Notes under the pieces: generated by a model | Databases searched by the model: none | What the model saw: only the letters and a program-made list of their open reading frames with translations | Told to the model about the DNA's origin: nothing | Made by a program: the position numbers and the translations under genes | Shown: one piece after another, positions 56,025 through 64,000 of the stretch | Numbering within the stretch: position 1 is the stretch's first letter | Layout of the letters: each line of letters starts with the position of its first letter | Assembly: GCA_013115135.1 (NCBI GenBank) | Contig: JABANP010000098.1 | Span: forward strand, 62,001 to 126,000 | Origin: Perkinsus olseni | Lineage: Eukaryota; Perkinsozoa; Perkinsida; Perkinsidae | Length of the DNA: 64,000 nucleotides | Direction of reading: 5' to 3'

Positions 56025-58745
56025 ATGACCATCCGCGGAACTCGCTTCACTGACTCCAACGTCACAATGCACAGAGGGTCCTCCTCCCGTGTCCGAGCGG
56101 CTATGCCGCGCAGACTGCCTCCCGCCGTGAGTAGCGATCCCTCGGGAGCTGTTGTTGTTACTGCGGCTGCTAGCAGCAAGCATGGTACCACTAGTACTCT
56201 TGAAGAGACTCCCAGTGCCAGAGTTGAAGCCGTGGCTGGGGACACTGGTGGTCCTGGTGGTGGCGAGGTTCAATGCGCTGCTACGAGCCGCAAGGCTCCC
56301 GTTAAGGCCGAGAAGCTGCTGAACGTGCTAGTGCAACAGCTGAGCTGTGCCGAGCATGTGGCGTTCAATCTCCTGGACGGGGTCCGCTGTGACGCGACCC
56401 ACGTGTCCTTCTTCTGTCGCGAGTACTTCAACACGGCAGCTCTTGACGCTGGCCTTACTATGTCCAAGTATTGTTCGGTAGCCGTGGTCGACACTCGCCT
56501 GAAGAGGCAGATCAAGATGGCCATGGTCCTCGAGATGTGCGCCGTGGCGCTCTGTGCTATTGTGTGCGCTGTAACGTCGCAGTCTGCCGAGTGGGCTCAG
56601 CTGGTACCGCTGGTGGTGAAGGCTAGGCTCAGGGCTTTACTGCAGCATGTGCATGAGAATGTACTCCTTCTTATGGACTACGTGTGCCAGAGGGCAGTGG
56701 AGTTCCCTGGCGACTTCGAGACCAACCCCTACAGTATCGTCAACTTCGACCTCAACATCCTCTATCTTGCTAAGCGCTATAGAGCCATGGGCAAGGCAGG
56801 CCACCTCAACGCCCTCTCCCAGAACAACGATGAGGCGGAGAACCTCCTGAAGCAGATGTGCAGGTCTCTGTCGGGCCCACCCCCCGGTCGGGTACGCGGG
56901 GCTGCCTTCGCCACGAGCACTCTGGGGGACCAGGTCAGCACTCTGGTCACTGAGGTCCTCGAGACAGCCCACAAGAGCTCCTTTGCCACCATCCGCGGAA
57001 GGTTCCTGCAAGCCTTGAGGTTCCGCCCAGTCGAAGGGCCTGTGTATGAGCGTTACGAGAAAGTACCGGCGGCCTCGGACAGGTCCACCGTGTTGATCAC
57101 GACATGCTTCGAGCCCCTGCCGCCGATGCTACCGCACTTGATCAGGATGAAGCCTCTACTGCCAGCCCATCACAGCGGTGTGTCCGGGTATACTGCCGTT
57201 ATCGACCTGGACGAGACCTTGGTCCACTACTCGGAGGCTGAGGGCAGTGGCGGCCGCTTCGAGATGCGCCCTGGCTGTATAGAGTTCCTCTCGGGACTCC
57301 AAGCCTTGGGGTATGAGATTGTGGTCTTCACAGCGGCTACTCAGGACTACGCCGACTGGGTCGTGGACCAGCTGGAGACCTTGCCGGGGGTGCTGGTGCA
57401 CCATCGGTTGTATCGTCAGCATGCCCTGCCGTGGGGACCTATTTTCGTCAAGGACTTAGCCAGGCTGGGTCGTAAACTCGACCGGACTATCATCCTCGAT
57501 AACGTGAAGGAGAACTTCATGCTGCAGCCTGAGCATGGTATCTTCATATACCCTTGGTACAGCGAAGGGGACGACACAGCCCTGTTCGACCTGCTGCCTC
57601 TTTTCGAGGAGCTCGTCGTGACCAGAGTGTCCGTCCCCTCCATCCTGCACAAGTACAGCGACGAGATCCCGTCCTGGGCGGGCTTTGATGGGGTTGATAT
57701 TGAAGAGTGCGGCGTGGCTAATCAACTGGCCCTTGCAGCTGCGACCATTCCTGAGGACGGCGGGGTCCTGGCGCCCGGCAATAGGATTACCGGAGCCTTC
57801 CAAGCCCCTCCGCCACCAGCAGCGTCTCACGCAGCAGCATCATCTTACCAGGCCAAGCCTATGACGGACTCCCAGAGGTTCCCCGGCACGCCGATGCGTG
57901 CTTACGACACCACCCGGACCGACAAGTCATCAGCAGCAGCAGGCTTGGATACCACAGTGCGTCTGGAAAATGCTGGGCATGGGCAGAAACAAGCAGCAGA
58001 AGTTGGTCGTAGAGTGGTGGTCATGAGTGCTCAGCCGTCGTCCTCGTCGGTCAACCACAGTGTGATACAGAGCACCCCGGTTACCCGGCCATACACTGGC
58101 AGGGTCGTTTACGGCGGGACAGGTGAGTTCGGCAGTCAGGCAAGACTTGGGCGATCATCCGTTCTGTTAGTTACGGCGACTCCCTCCATGACTACTACCA
58201 CTGCACCGCACACCTCCGGCCAGCGTGTCGTGTATATGGGCCCTCCTAGCATACCCTCGACTCCTGCGGTGGCTCATCGGCAGGTCTTCCAAGTTGGCTT
58301 GCCGCCGTTGACACCGAGTCTTCTATCGCCATACTATCAGCCCGCACAGCAGCAGCAGCAGTCACATGCCGCCACAGTGTCGCAGCCGTTCACTGTGAGA
58401 GTGCAGTCCGCCACTAGGGCGATTGGGGCGATGCCTGCCAGCCCTGTTATGGGAACTCGCATGATCATGAGTGCCGCCAATAAAGTCGCCCAACAGCTCA
58501 GCAGGCAGGGAGCCCCTCAGCATCCGCGTCCGGTGGTAGGCAAATTCTCGTACCGAGGGACGGGAGGTCCTAGACCGCACTGGTGTCCTCAGGTGGCGTC
58601 GTGGCAGCAGATGACAGCTCAGTCGGTCCCTGCATCGCCTTTGGTCAGCAGCAGAATCATCACACAGCCCAGCTTGGTGTCCTCTATTTGGTCACCGAAC
58701 CTGCAGCAGCAGCAGGCCCGGCATTCTGCGATCATCCGCCTTTGA
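56025..58745 (+). CDS. NIF/FCP1-type (CTD-like) protein phosphatase
   Basis: HAD-superfamily Ser/Thr phosphatase. Single uninterrupted 906-residue frame from ATG 56025. HAD motif I is VIDLDETLVHYSE (D394, D396, T398), motif II YEIVVFTAATQDYADWVVDQ, motif III GRKLDRTIILDNVKENF, and then YSEGDDTALFDLLPLFEELV, all as in NIF domains (Dullard, SCP, FCP1). The N-terminal 380 residues contain helical segments (MAMVLEMCAVALCAIVCAVT) of no known family. The C-terminal 350 residues are Ser/Gln/Pro-rich, low complexity. Likely nuclear or ER-associated; RNA polymerase II CTD is a possible but unproven substrate. No introns, unlike its neighbours. Confidence 0.9.
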   Translation: MTIRGTRFTDSNVTMHRGSSSRVRAAMPRRLPPAVSSDPSGAVVVTAAASSKHGTTSTLEETPSARVEAVAGDTGGPGGGEVQCAATSRKAPVKAEKLLNVLVQQLSCAEHVAFNLLDGVRCDATHVSFFCREYFNTAALDAGLTMSKYCSVAVVDTRLKRQIKMAMVLEMCAVALCAIVCAVTSQSAEWAQLVPLVVKARLRALLQHVHENVLLLMDYVCQRAVEFPGDFETNPYSIVNFDLNILYLAKRYRAMGKAGHLNALSQNNDEAENLLKQMCRSLSGPPPGRVRGAAFATSTLGDQVSTLVTEVLETAHKSSFATIRGRFLQALRFRPVEGPVYERYEKVPAASDRSTVLITTCFEPLPPMLPHLIRMKPLLPAHHSGVSGYTAVIDLDETLVHYSEAEGSGGRFEMRPGCIEFLSGLQALGYEIVVFTAATQDYADWVVDQLETLPGVLVHHRLYRQHALPWGPIFVKDLARLGRKLDRTIILDNVKENFMLQPEHGIFIYPWYSEGDDTALFDLLPLFEELVVTRVSVPSILHKYSDEIPSWAGFDGVDIEECGVANQLALAAATIPEDGGVLAPGNRITGAFQAPPPPAASHAAASSYQAKPMTDSQRFPGTPMRAYDTTRTDKSSAAAGLDTTVRLENAGHGQKQAAEVGRRVVVMSAQPSSSSVNHSVIQSTPVTRPYTGRVVYGGTGEFGSQARLGRSSVLLVTATPSMTTTTAPHTSGQRVVYMGPPSIPSTPAVAHRQVFQVGLPPLTPSLLSPYYQPAQQQQQSHAATVSQPFTVRVQSATRAIGAMPASPVMGTRMIMSAANKVAQQLSRQGAPQHPRPVVGKFSYRGTGGPRPHWCPQVASWQQMTAQSVPASPLVSSRIITQPSLVSSIWSPNLQQQQARHSAIIRL

Positions 58746-59207
58746 AGTCAGCATGAATGTATTTGGAGAAGTTGCCTGATTGCCACTACTAAGTGAGTTC
58801 TCGACGGCTCCATGGTGGTGATGCTGTTGTCTACCGTTCAGATCATCGTAGATGCCGTAGCCTATTACAGTATGAATAGAGCAGCAAGTTGAAGATGACA
58901 TGAAGGCGATGATGACTAGAAGCCCTGGCATGCTGACTTCGGGTGTATTTTTTACACGTCCGCAATGTAACACTATGAGCAGCAGCGTCCACGACTTGCT
59001 GCCGCATCATCAACATTTCGAAGTGCATGTATTATTCTATGCTAAGTAAGCCTTGTAAAGAGGCTGAGTTGACGGACGAGTGGTATACTGACCGTGCGCC
59101 AGCCCATTAGCATGGAACATGTTTAATCTAATTCTCACTTCTGTGGTGTTCTAGTAGCCTGTTAATTCGTCGTTGTCTGCTGTCCGCAGTCGTCGTCCCA
59201 GTCCTGA
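58746..59207. other. Intergenic
   Basis: 3' flank of the phosphatase and 5' flank of the BtpA-APRT gene. No coding signal. Confidence 0.4.
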
Positions 59208-60587
59208 ATGCATCGCGGGGCCTTCCACGATCTGTTCGGTGACTCTTCTTGCATCGTCCTCCTCGTCATCCACTGCAAGAGCTGTGAGCACGCCGTAGAG
59301 CAGGCCAAGATCGCAGTGGCCTCGGGAGCTAATGGCATCCTCCTCATTAACCAGGTGGAGAACGATGATGGCTCTGTCTCTACACTGCCCATCGACCCCG
59401 ACTTCTTCTCTATCATAACCGCGGTCCGAGAAGCCATCGGTGACCGGCCATTCCTTGGCGTCAACTGCCTGGCCATGACTGCTGATGCAGCCCTACCTCT
59501 CCTCCTCAGCGGAGTTGGAGACTGCAAAATCGATGCTTACTGGGCCGACGACGCACGAATCGACGAACGCCATGCTGAAGGCGAGCAGGTCGACGCCGAG
59601 AGGATAGCCCGTGTCCGGTCTACGTGTCCGACCATTCCGCTTTACTTTGGCGGAGTCGCCTTCAAGAAGCAGCGAGTCGTGCCCCAAGAGGGCTGGGCGA
59701 AGGCCGTTTCCTTGGCGGCTTCTTTCATGGACGTTATCGTAACATCCGGGCGCCGCCACTGGTGTTGCTGCTGATGTCGATAAGATTGTCCAATTTCGTC
59801 GGGCGGCCGAAACCAGCGCCCTGGCGATCGCCTCTGGGGTTACTCCCGACAACGTGGACAGCTACCTACCGTACGTGGATTGTGTCATCGTTGCCACGGG
59901 CGTCTCGAAGTCCTTCCACCGAATTTGACGTCGGTAAGGTCCACCAGCTTGTGTCCAAGTGCCGAGGCTACCCCTGGTACACCGGTATCATGCAGCCTCG
60001 GGTGAGGGAGCCCTTGTCGGAGTATGCCTGGCTCGACCCCTCGGCCATTTACGGCGATGCGTACGGGTTGGCCTGCCTTACTCAAGGACTTGCGAGAGAA
60101 GACCATCAGTGCAGTCGGGGAAGGGAAGGTTGCTGCTATTGCGGGTATCGATGCTACCGGATTCATCACCGGTGGTGCCCTCAGTGCTCTCTTGGGCGTT
60201 CCCTTCGTCATCATCCGCAAGGCCAACAAGCTCTGTGTTAACACCATCGCCGCTGACTACGTGGACTACTCCGGCAAGGCCAAGACCCTCGAGATCCGAA
60301 CGCCGTTAACCGTTCCCGTCGAAGGCGAGAGGTCCGGTGTCCTCATCGTCGACCAGTGGATCGAGACTGGACACACCATGTGTGCCGCCATCCAGCTGGT
60401 CAGAGCATCCGGCCTTCACGTCGCCGCCGCTGTGACGGTGGCCGCGGAGACACCGGGGCGGCGGCTGGTACAAGAGGCTCTGGGCGAGGGTACGGTTATA
60501 ACTGCTCTAGACGGCCCAGCCGTCCAGCAAGAAGTCGACGATCATTTTATGGAAGGCTTCAGAGGCCTTCCTGGTTCCCGTGGGTGA
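59208..60587 (+). CDS. BtpA-family TIM barrel fused to adenine phosphoribosyltransferase-like domain
   Basis: N-terminal half: FHDLFGDSSCIVLLVIHCKS, EQAKIAVASGANGILLINQ, FLGVNCLAMTADAALPLLLS, IDAYWADDARIDE, DVIVTSGAATGVAADVDKIV, SALAIASGVTPDNVDSYLPY, CVIVATGVSKSFHRI; this is the BtpA/SgcQ barrel pattern. C-terminal half: HQLVSKCRGYPWYTGIMQPR, VAAIAGIDATGFITGGALSA, LLGVPFVIIRKANKL and the PRPP-binding motif GVLIVDQWIETGHTMCAAIQ, as in APRT (adenine + PRPP to AMP + PPi). The halves join without a gap. Three one-base frame breaks must be bridged: near 59749 (GGG), at TGA 59926-59928, and near 60075 (CC). The barrel's reaction is unknown. Confidence 0.75.
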
Positions 60588-60803
60588 CCATTGTGGACGA
60601 ACGGAATGGGGCGGGTTGAAGGCTGGTGGAGGATGGACCGCCTGGTGAACTCCCTTTCCTCTCTAATCATGACTGTGCTACATGTCACTATGCCTGCGAA
60701 ATGCCGTGTTTAGTCTCCCCACCAGCATCGCTGAGCTACCAGTGAGTTCCTGTTAGTGACTGTCCCGTCTCCCAGGGTATCGTGTTTGCCGGCGAGACTG
60801 ACT

Positions 60804-61643
60804 ATGTCCCGAAGTCTGCAGCAAGACTACGAGGAGTCGGGCGTTGCTACGGAGCCGGAGCGACCACCGTCGGATGCCCTCTCGATGAGCAGCTGGGAGA
60901 AGTTTAGGAAATCGGCGCCAGCCCGCAGGCCGAATCGACTTCATGTGCTGTCAGTCAGCGCCAGTGCCGGGCATCTCTTGTGACGTTGTATGCTCAGATC
61001 AAGACTACAGACCCGCCGGCGGACTTCAAGAAAATAAAGGTCATTGCCTACCGTGATCTCGAAGCGCGGTAAGAAACCAGGGAGCATGACCTGCTGCACA
61101 GCACTGGCCGATCTTCAGGAAGCTGGGCCAACCTGAACACCAGCTGGCCGTTGGAGTCTCATCTGTGCCTTTATTTCCGGACAAGAGTGGCTACGTTGAC
61201 TTCACCTCGGAATTGATGCAGATCCAAGCGGTAGGCTGGAACTGCTGCTGCTGCTGGCTCTCGGGCAAGGTGTTCTTCAGGGCTATTCGACGCCTGAGGA
61301 CCGCTACAACGTCGGAGATGTCTTCGTCACTGTTCTGCACTGCGCAGCCGACGAGCTTGAGTGCCGCATGGGGAAGAAAACGAGGTCAGCGACAGGAACG
61401 GCCGGGCCCCTAACCCTTCCCCTCAGGATACCTTGCCGCCCACATGTAACCATCATCATCCCTCAAGGCGTTCGCTACACCTTCGAGAATAAAAACCGAG
61501 AGATTGATGCGACACTCTGTGTGAGTTCACAACGCAGCTGTCTTGTCCAGTGGGCCTTGGCCAGTAACCCACCCCTCGAGTCTTTATGTATGACCACTTT
61601 TCGTAGAGTATTGACTTCACTCCGACTAACCCCGTGTCGATAA
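60804..61643 (+). CDS. Hypothetical protein
   Basis: ATG 60804 (MSRSLQQDYEESGVATEPER, SMSSWEKFRKSAPARR). Further exon-like frames: ASLVTLYAQIKTTDPPADFK with KKIKVIAYRDLEAR ending at GTAAG, VPLFPDKSGYVDFTSELMQI, and GYSTPEDRYNVGDVFVTVLH. These alternate strands and look like a beta-rich domain, but I do not recognise it. Exon joins are not resolved; the 3' limit is approximate. Confidence 0.4.
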
Positions 61644-62102
61644 TCGCTATTTGCGCCTTTCGATCCTCCTTCCGAGGCGAATAACACAGGCATGTTTCGA
61701 CACTGCCTGAGCTCTTCGACTGACGAGCGTACTCAGTGCTCCAACAGCATGGGTGGGTGGTACTTCACTTAACCTTTGCACCCCACTGTGACCGTGTAAG
61801 AGACTGGAGTACTCCCCGATTCGCCGCTCTCGCCTGCTACATGGCGTTTATCATAGCTCGGAGCTCCTCGCTGGGATAGTCTTTGCCTGGGTTAAGCGTT
61901 GTTGTCGCCAACAGGGTCCATGCTCACCTTCTGGTTGTTGTCAGTCTATCTATTCTCGCTTCAGGTTCTAAAGGCAACGCCGCGTCCAAAATAGTGCCGT
62001 CGTAGTACCACAACTACCGAGCAGCAGCCTGAAATATTACCATGCACGAGTCAATGCCTTCTTCTCCCCTGCCTGTTTGTGTTCCCAGTCCGAGGTCACG
62101 CC
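61644..62102. other. Intergenic
   Basis: No supported gene; upstream flank of the CRT-like transporter. Confidence 0.35.
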
Positions 62103-63840
62103 ATGGCTTGCCGTTTCATCTCGGTACCTCGCGCGATATCTTTCTGCCTGCAGTGGCGGTTACAGTCATCATTTCGAATGGTTCAGTCTTCCCAGTCGGC
62201 GGAAGAAGACGGCCTTCAGGAATCATCGGCGCCCCCCGCTCCCATGGTCCAAGGCTTCGACTACACAGTGCCGTTGTTGATGCTGTCTGTGGTCGTCCTT
62301 GGCGCATTCAACAACCTTCTTGGTCGAATGAGGGCTGTAGGTGGTCACGAGCTAAGGTGTTGTCTCCCACAAGAGCTCAGGTGCCGTTGGGCGAATACGA
62401 CTTCTTCACTGCCGTCCTCAATGCCGTTGTCTACGTTATCGTTTGGAGCACGGTGGGTGGGCGGTTGGTTGAAACCCCGACTACAGCGGTCTTTTTCTGA
62501 GGTATTCCTGAGTCGACGGTACACCTTCAAAGTGACTCCTAAAGAGCAGGCAGACTTTGTATGGTCAGTGCGTGGCAAGTGGAGTTTACTGATGTTCGGC
62601 GGCCTGGGCGACGGTAGGTCCTATGCTGCCTCCGTCGCCCCCACTGTGATCACGTTGCCCTTCCCTTTCAGCTATCGGGGGCTTGCTGGGCTTCATTGGC
62701 CAGCCGTATGTCAGCGGTGTGATGTATTCACTGATGAATCAAGCTATTGTGAGGCTCGCCTTATCTTGGTCTCTTCACTTATCTGCCTCTTGCAGGTGCC
62801 CTTCACGGTCATCTTCTCTCCTGCTAATCCTGGGCACCCGCTACATCAGTCTTGAGCTCATCGGAGTCCTCATCGTAATCCCCTTCTCCCTTCTGTGATC
62901 ATCATTTTCCGACCATGCCGCTCAAGGTCCTCCTTGCCGTCTGTCTCTCCATGCACAACTTCACTGCGTCCCACTCTGATCCATTCATGGCAGCTTTAAT
63001 CGCCCTCAGCACCTCAGGCAACGCCCTGTCCTTCGTAAGCCCTCTCAATGCTGGGGTGATGTCTCACCTCGACCGCAGGTTCTCAAGGAGAAGGTCTTTC
63101 GGTCGTTCGTGGCCTGGCAGACTTCAGCCGCTCACCAGCCTCTTCTAGGCGACCAACAGTAAGCCGGCTGATACTGTCGGTGATAGTCGATGATAGACTT
63201 CCAGGGCACCACTTTCCTCTCCCCGCAAGCTCGATGTCTTTGTCGTCAACTGCTGCGTGTCGGTCTTCCAAGTGGTGTGGCTCCTACCAGTAAGTACCAC
63301 TCTTGATCCGCTCACCTCACACTCAATATCCCTTACAGTTACTGGCGATAGGCCCGGCCATAGGAAAAACCCATGGCCTGGGACTTTTCGACTACCTCCA
63401 CGAAGCTGGTCATTGCTTTGTCGAAGGATGCCCCAATGCTTGGCAGCTGTATGGGGCCCTCACTACCGTGTCATGGAGGGAATCACCGCTCCGCTGTCGC
63501 TCAGTTACACAGCCTACATCGCGGTTAATCTCTTGTACAACGCTGCATTGATTTTCCTTGTGCAAAGAGGTTCCGCCCTGCTGGCGTTTGTCAGTCTGAA
63601 GGCGGTCACCCCGGCTTCGGCTATCCTATTTTCTATAGAGTAAGTCAGTAGATAGTCAAGCAGTAACTAACCGTTTGATGCTGTCTCTTCAGTTGGCCGG
63701 TGCTTGGCCCTTCGACAGTGACCTGGCTAGACTGGGCCGAGGTCGTCCTGGTTACCATCGGTATTGTAGCATTCCGAGCGGGTAACCTTCGCAAGGAGGA
63801 GTACATCAGGGAAGGTCAGCGGAAGATCTGTTTCGCCTAA
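62103..63840 (+). CDS. CRT-like transporter (chloroquine-resistance transporter family)
   Basis: Drug/metabolite-superfamily membrane transporter of the CRT-like group found in apicomplexans, plants and other protists. Start ATG 62103 (MACRFISVPRAISFCLQW, possibly a targeting sequence) or ATG 62178. TM1 FDYTVPLLMLSVVVLGAFNN with LLGRMRA, then VPLGEYDFFTAVLNAVVYVI, LLGFIGQPYVSGVMYSLMNQ, AIVPFTVIFS with LLILGTRYISLELIGVLIVI, LIALSTSGNALSFV, FVVNCCVSVFQVVWLLPV, GLGLFDYLHEAGHCFVEGCP with NAWQLYGAL, SLSYTAYIAVNLLYNAALIF, FVSLKAVTPASAILFSI and WAEVVLVTIGIVAFRAGNLR. The Cys-containing loop before NAW matches the CRT lumenal loop. Introns end at 62381, near 62505, 62665 and 62795 and further on. Frame breaks near 62816 and 63475. 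Substrate unknown; family members act in vacuolar or plastid membranes. Confidence 0.75.
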
Positions 63841-64000
63841 GTGGCTGCATACGATTCAATAGCAACGGTACTTTCCTGTACTGTACCAAATACACTCACA
63901 ATTCTGTCATGAACTGGAGACTTTTTAATTCTATCACAGACGAAACGTTGGATTGCGTTCAACTGTCAGCACCAATAGATCGTGAAATCTAAGTCGCAGC
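63841..64000. other. 3' flank
   Basis: After the CRT-like stop; no feature recognised. Confidence 0.4.

Noticed and set aside
20068..60587. Ciliate-type reassignment of TAA/TAG/TGA as sense codons
   Set aside because: All three codons end well-conserved proteins here at the expected family length (e.g. PRP4 TAA, Mei2-like TGA, BtpA-APRT). The internal stops need a frame shift rather than readthrough.
1..64000. Bacterial features: operons, Shine-Dalgarno sites, CRISPR arrays, IS elements
   Set aside because: None seen; the gene families and introns are eukaryotic.

Overview
This window is nuclear DNA of a unicellular eukaryote, most likely an alveolate of the Perkinsus type (about 0.6 sure; inferred, no database used). 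It is gene-dense and near 50% GC. Genes lie on both strands and are cut by many short GT-AG introns, mostly 33-100 nt. Many exons begin with GT straight after the intron (AG|GT). The gene set is eukaryotic: kinesin-2 accessory subunit, cyclic-nucleotide phosphodiesterase, IKS1-like and PRP4-like kinases, TMTC O-mannosyltransferase, Mei2-like RNA-binding protein, RBBP6/Mpe1-like factor, CTD-type phosphatase, and a chloroquine-resistance-transporter (CRT)-like protein. Several ORFs that look separate are exons of one gene, so gene limits below come from joining exons by family similarity and splice sites.

Layout. 0-3.7 kb: KAP3-like gene, minus strand, running off the left edge. 4.3-8.1 kb: three tandem two-TM RING-H2 genes, minus strand; two share a nearly identical RING block. 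8.9-10.6 kb: phosphodiesterase with RIIa/DPY30-like N-terminal segments. 10.9-15.5 kb: a Tudor-like hypothetical gene and an IKS1-like kinase. 16-19.4 kb: a hypothetical gene and a multi-TM RING-H2 ligase with ten traceable exons. 19.7-25.7 kb: a tandem triplication of a GNAT acetyltransferase plus a second unknown gene, with decayed copies. 26-31 kb: small hypothetical genes and TMTC. 32-37.6 kb, minus strand: PNKP-like P-loop kinase, TBC RabGAP, CUE-domain protein. 38-45.6 kb: proline-rich hypothetical gene, Mei2-like protein, RBBP6-like protein. 47-53 kb, minus strand: SAP-domain protein, VP39-like cap 2'-O-methyltransferase, PRP4 kinase. 54-64 kb: ABHD hydrolase, NIF/FCP1-type phosphatase, BtpA-APRT fusion, hypothetical gene, CRT-like transporter.

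Themes. Genes of mRNA metabolism (Mei2-like, RBBP6-like, VP39-like methyltransferase, PRP4 kinase, CTD-type phosphatase) lie within 18 kb of each other. Four patterns deserve a second look: tRNA-like sequences placed inside introns, one of them nearly filling a 70-nt intron in antisense; GT repeated at both ends of most introns; single-base frame breaks in many otherwise intact genes, several exactly at an in-frame stop; and a VP39-type methyltransferase with its catalytic tetrad in a lineage known for spliced-leader trans-splicing.
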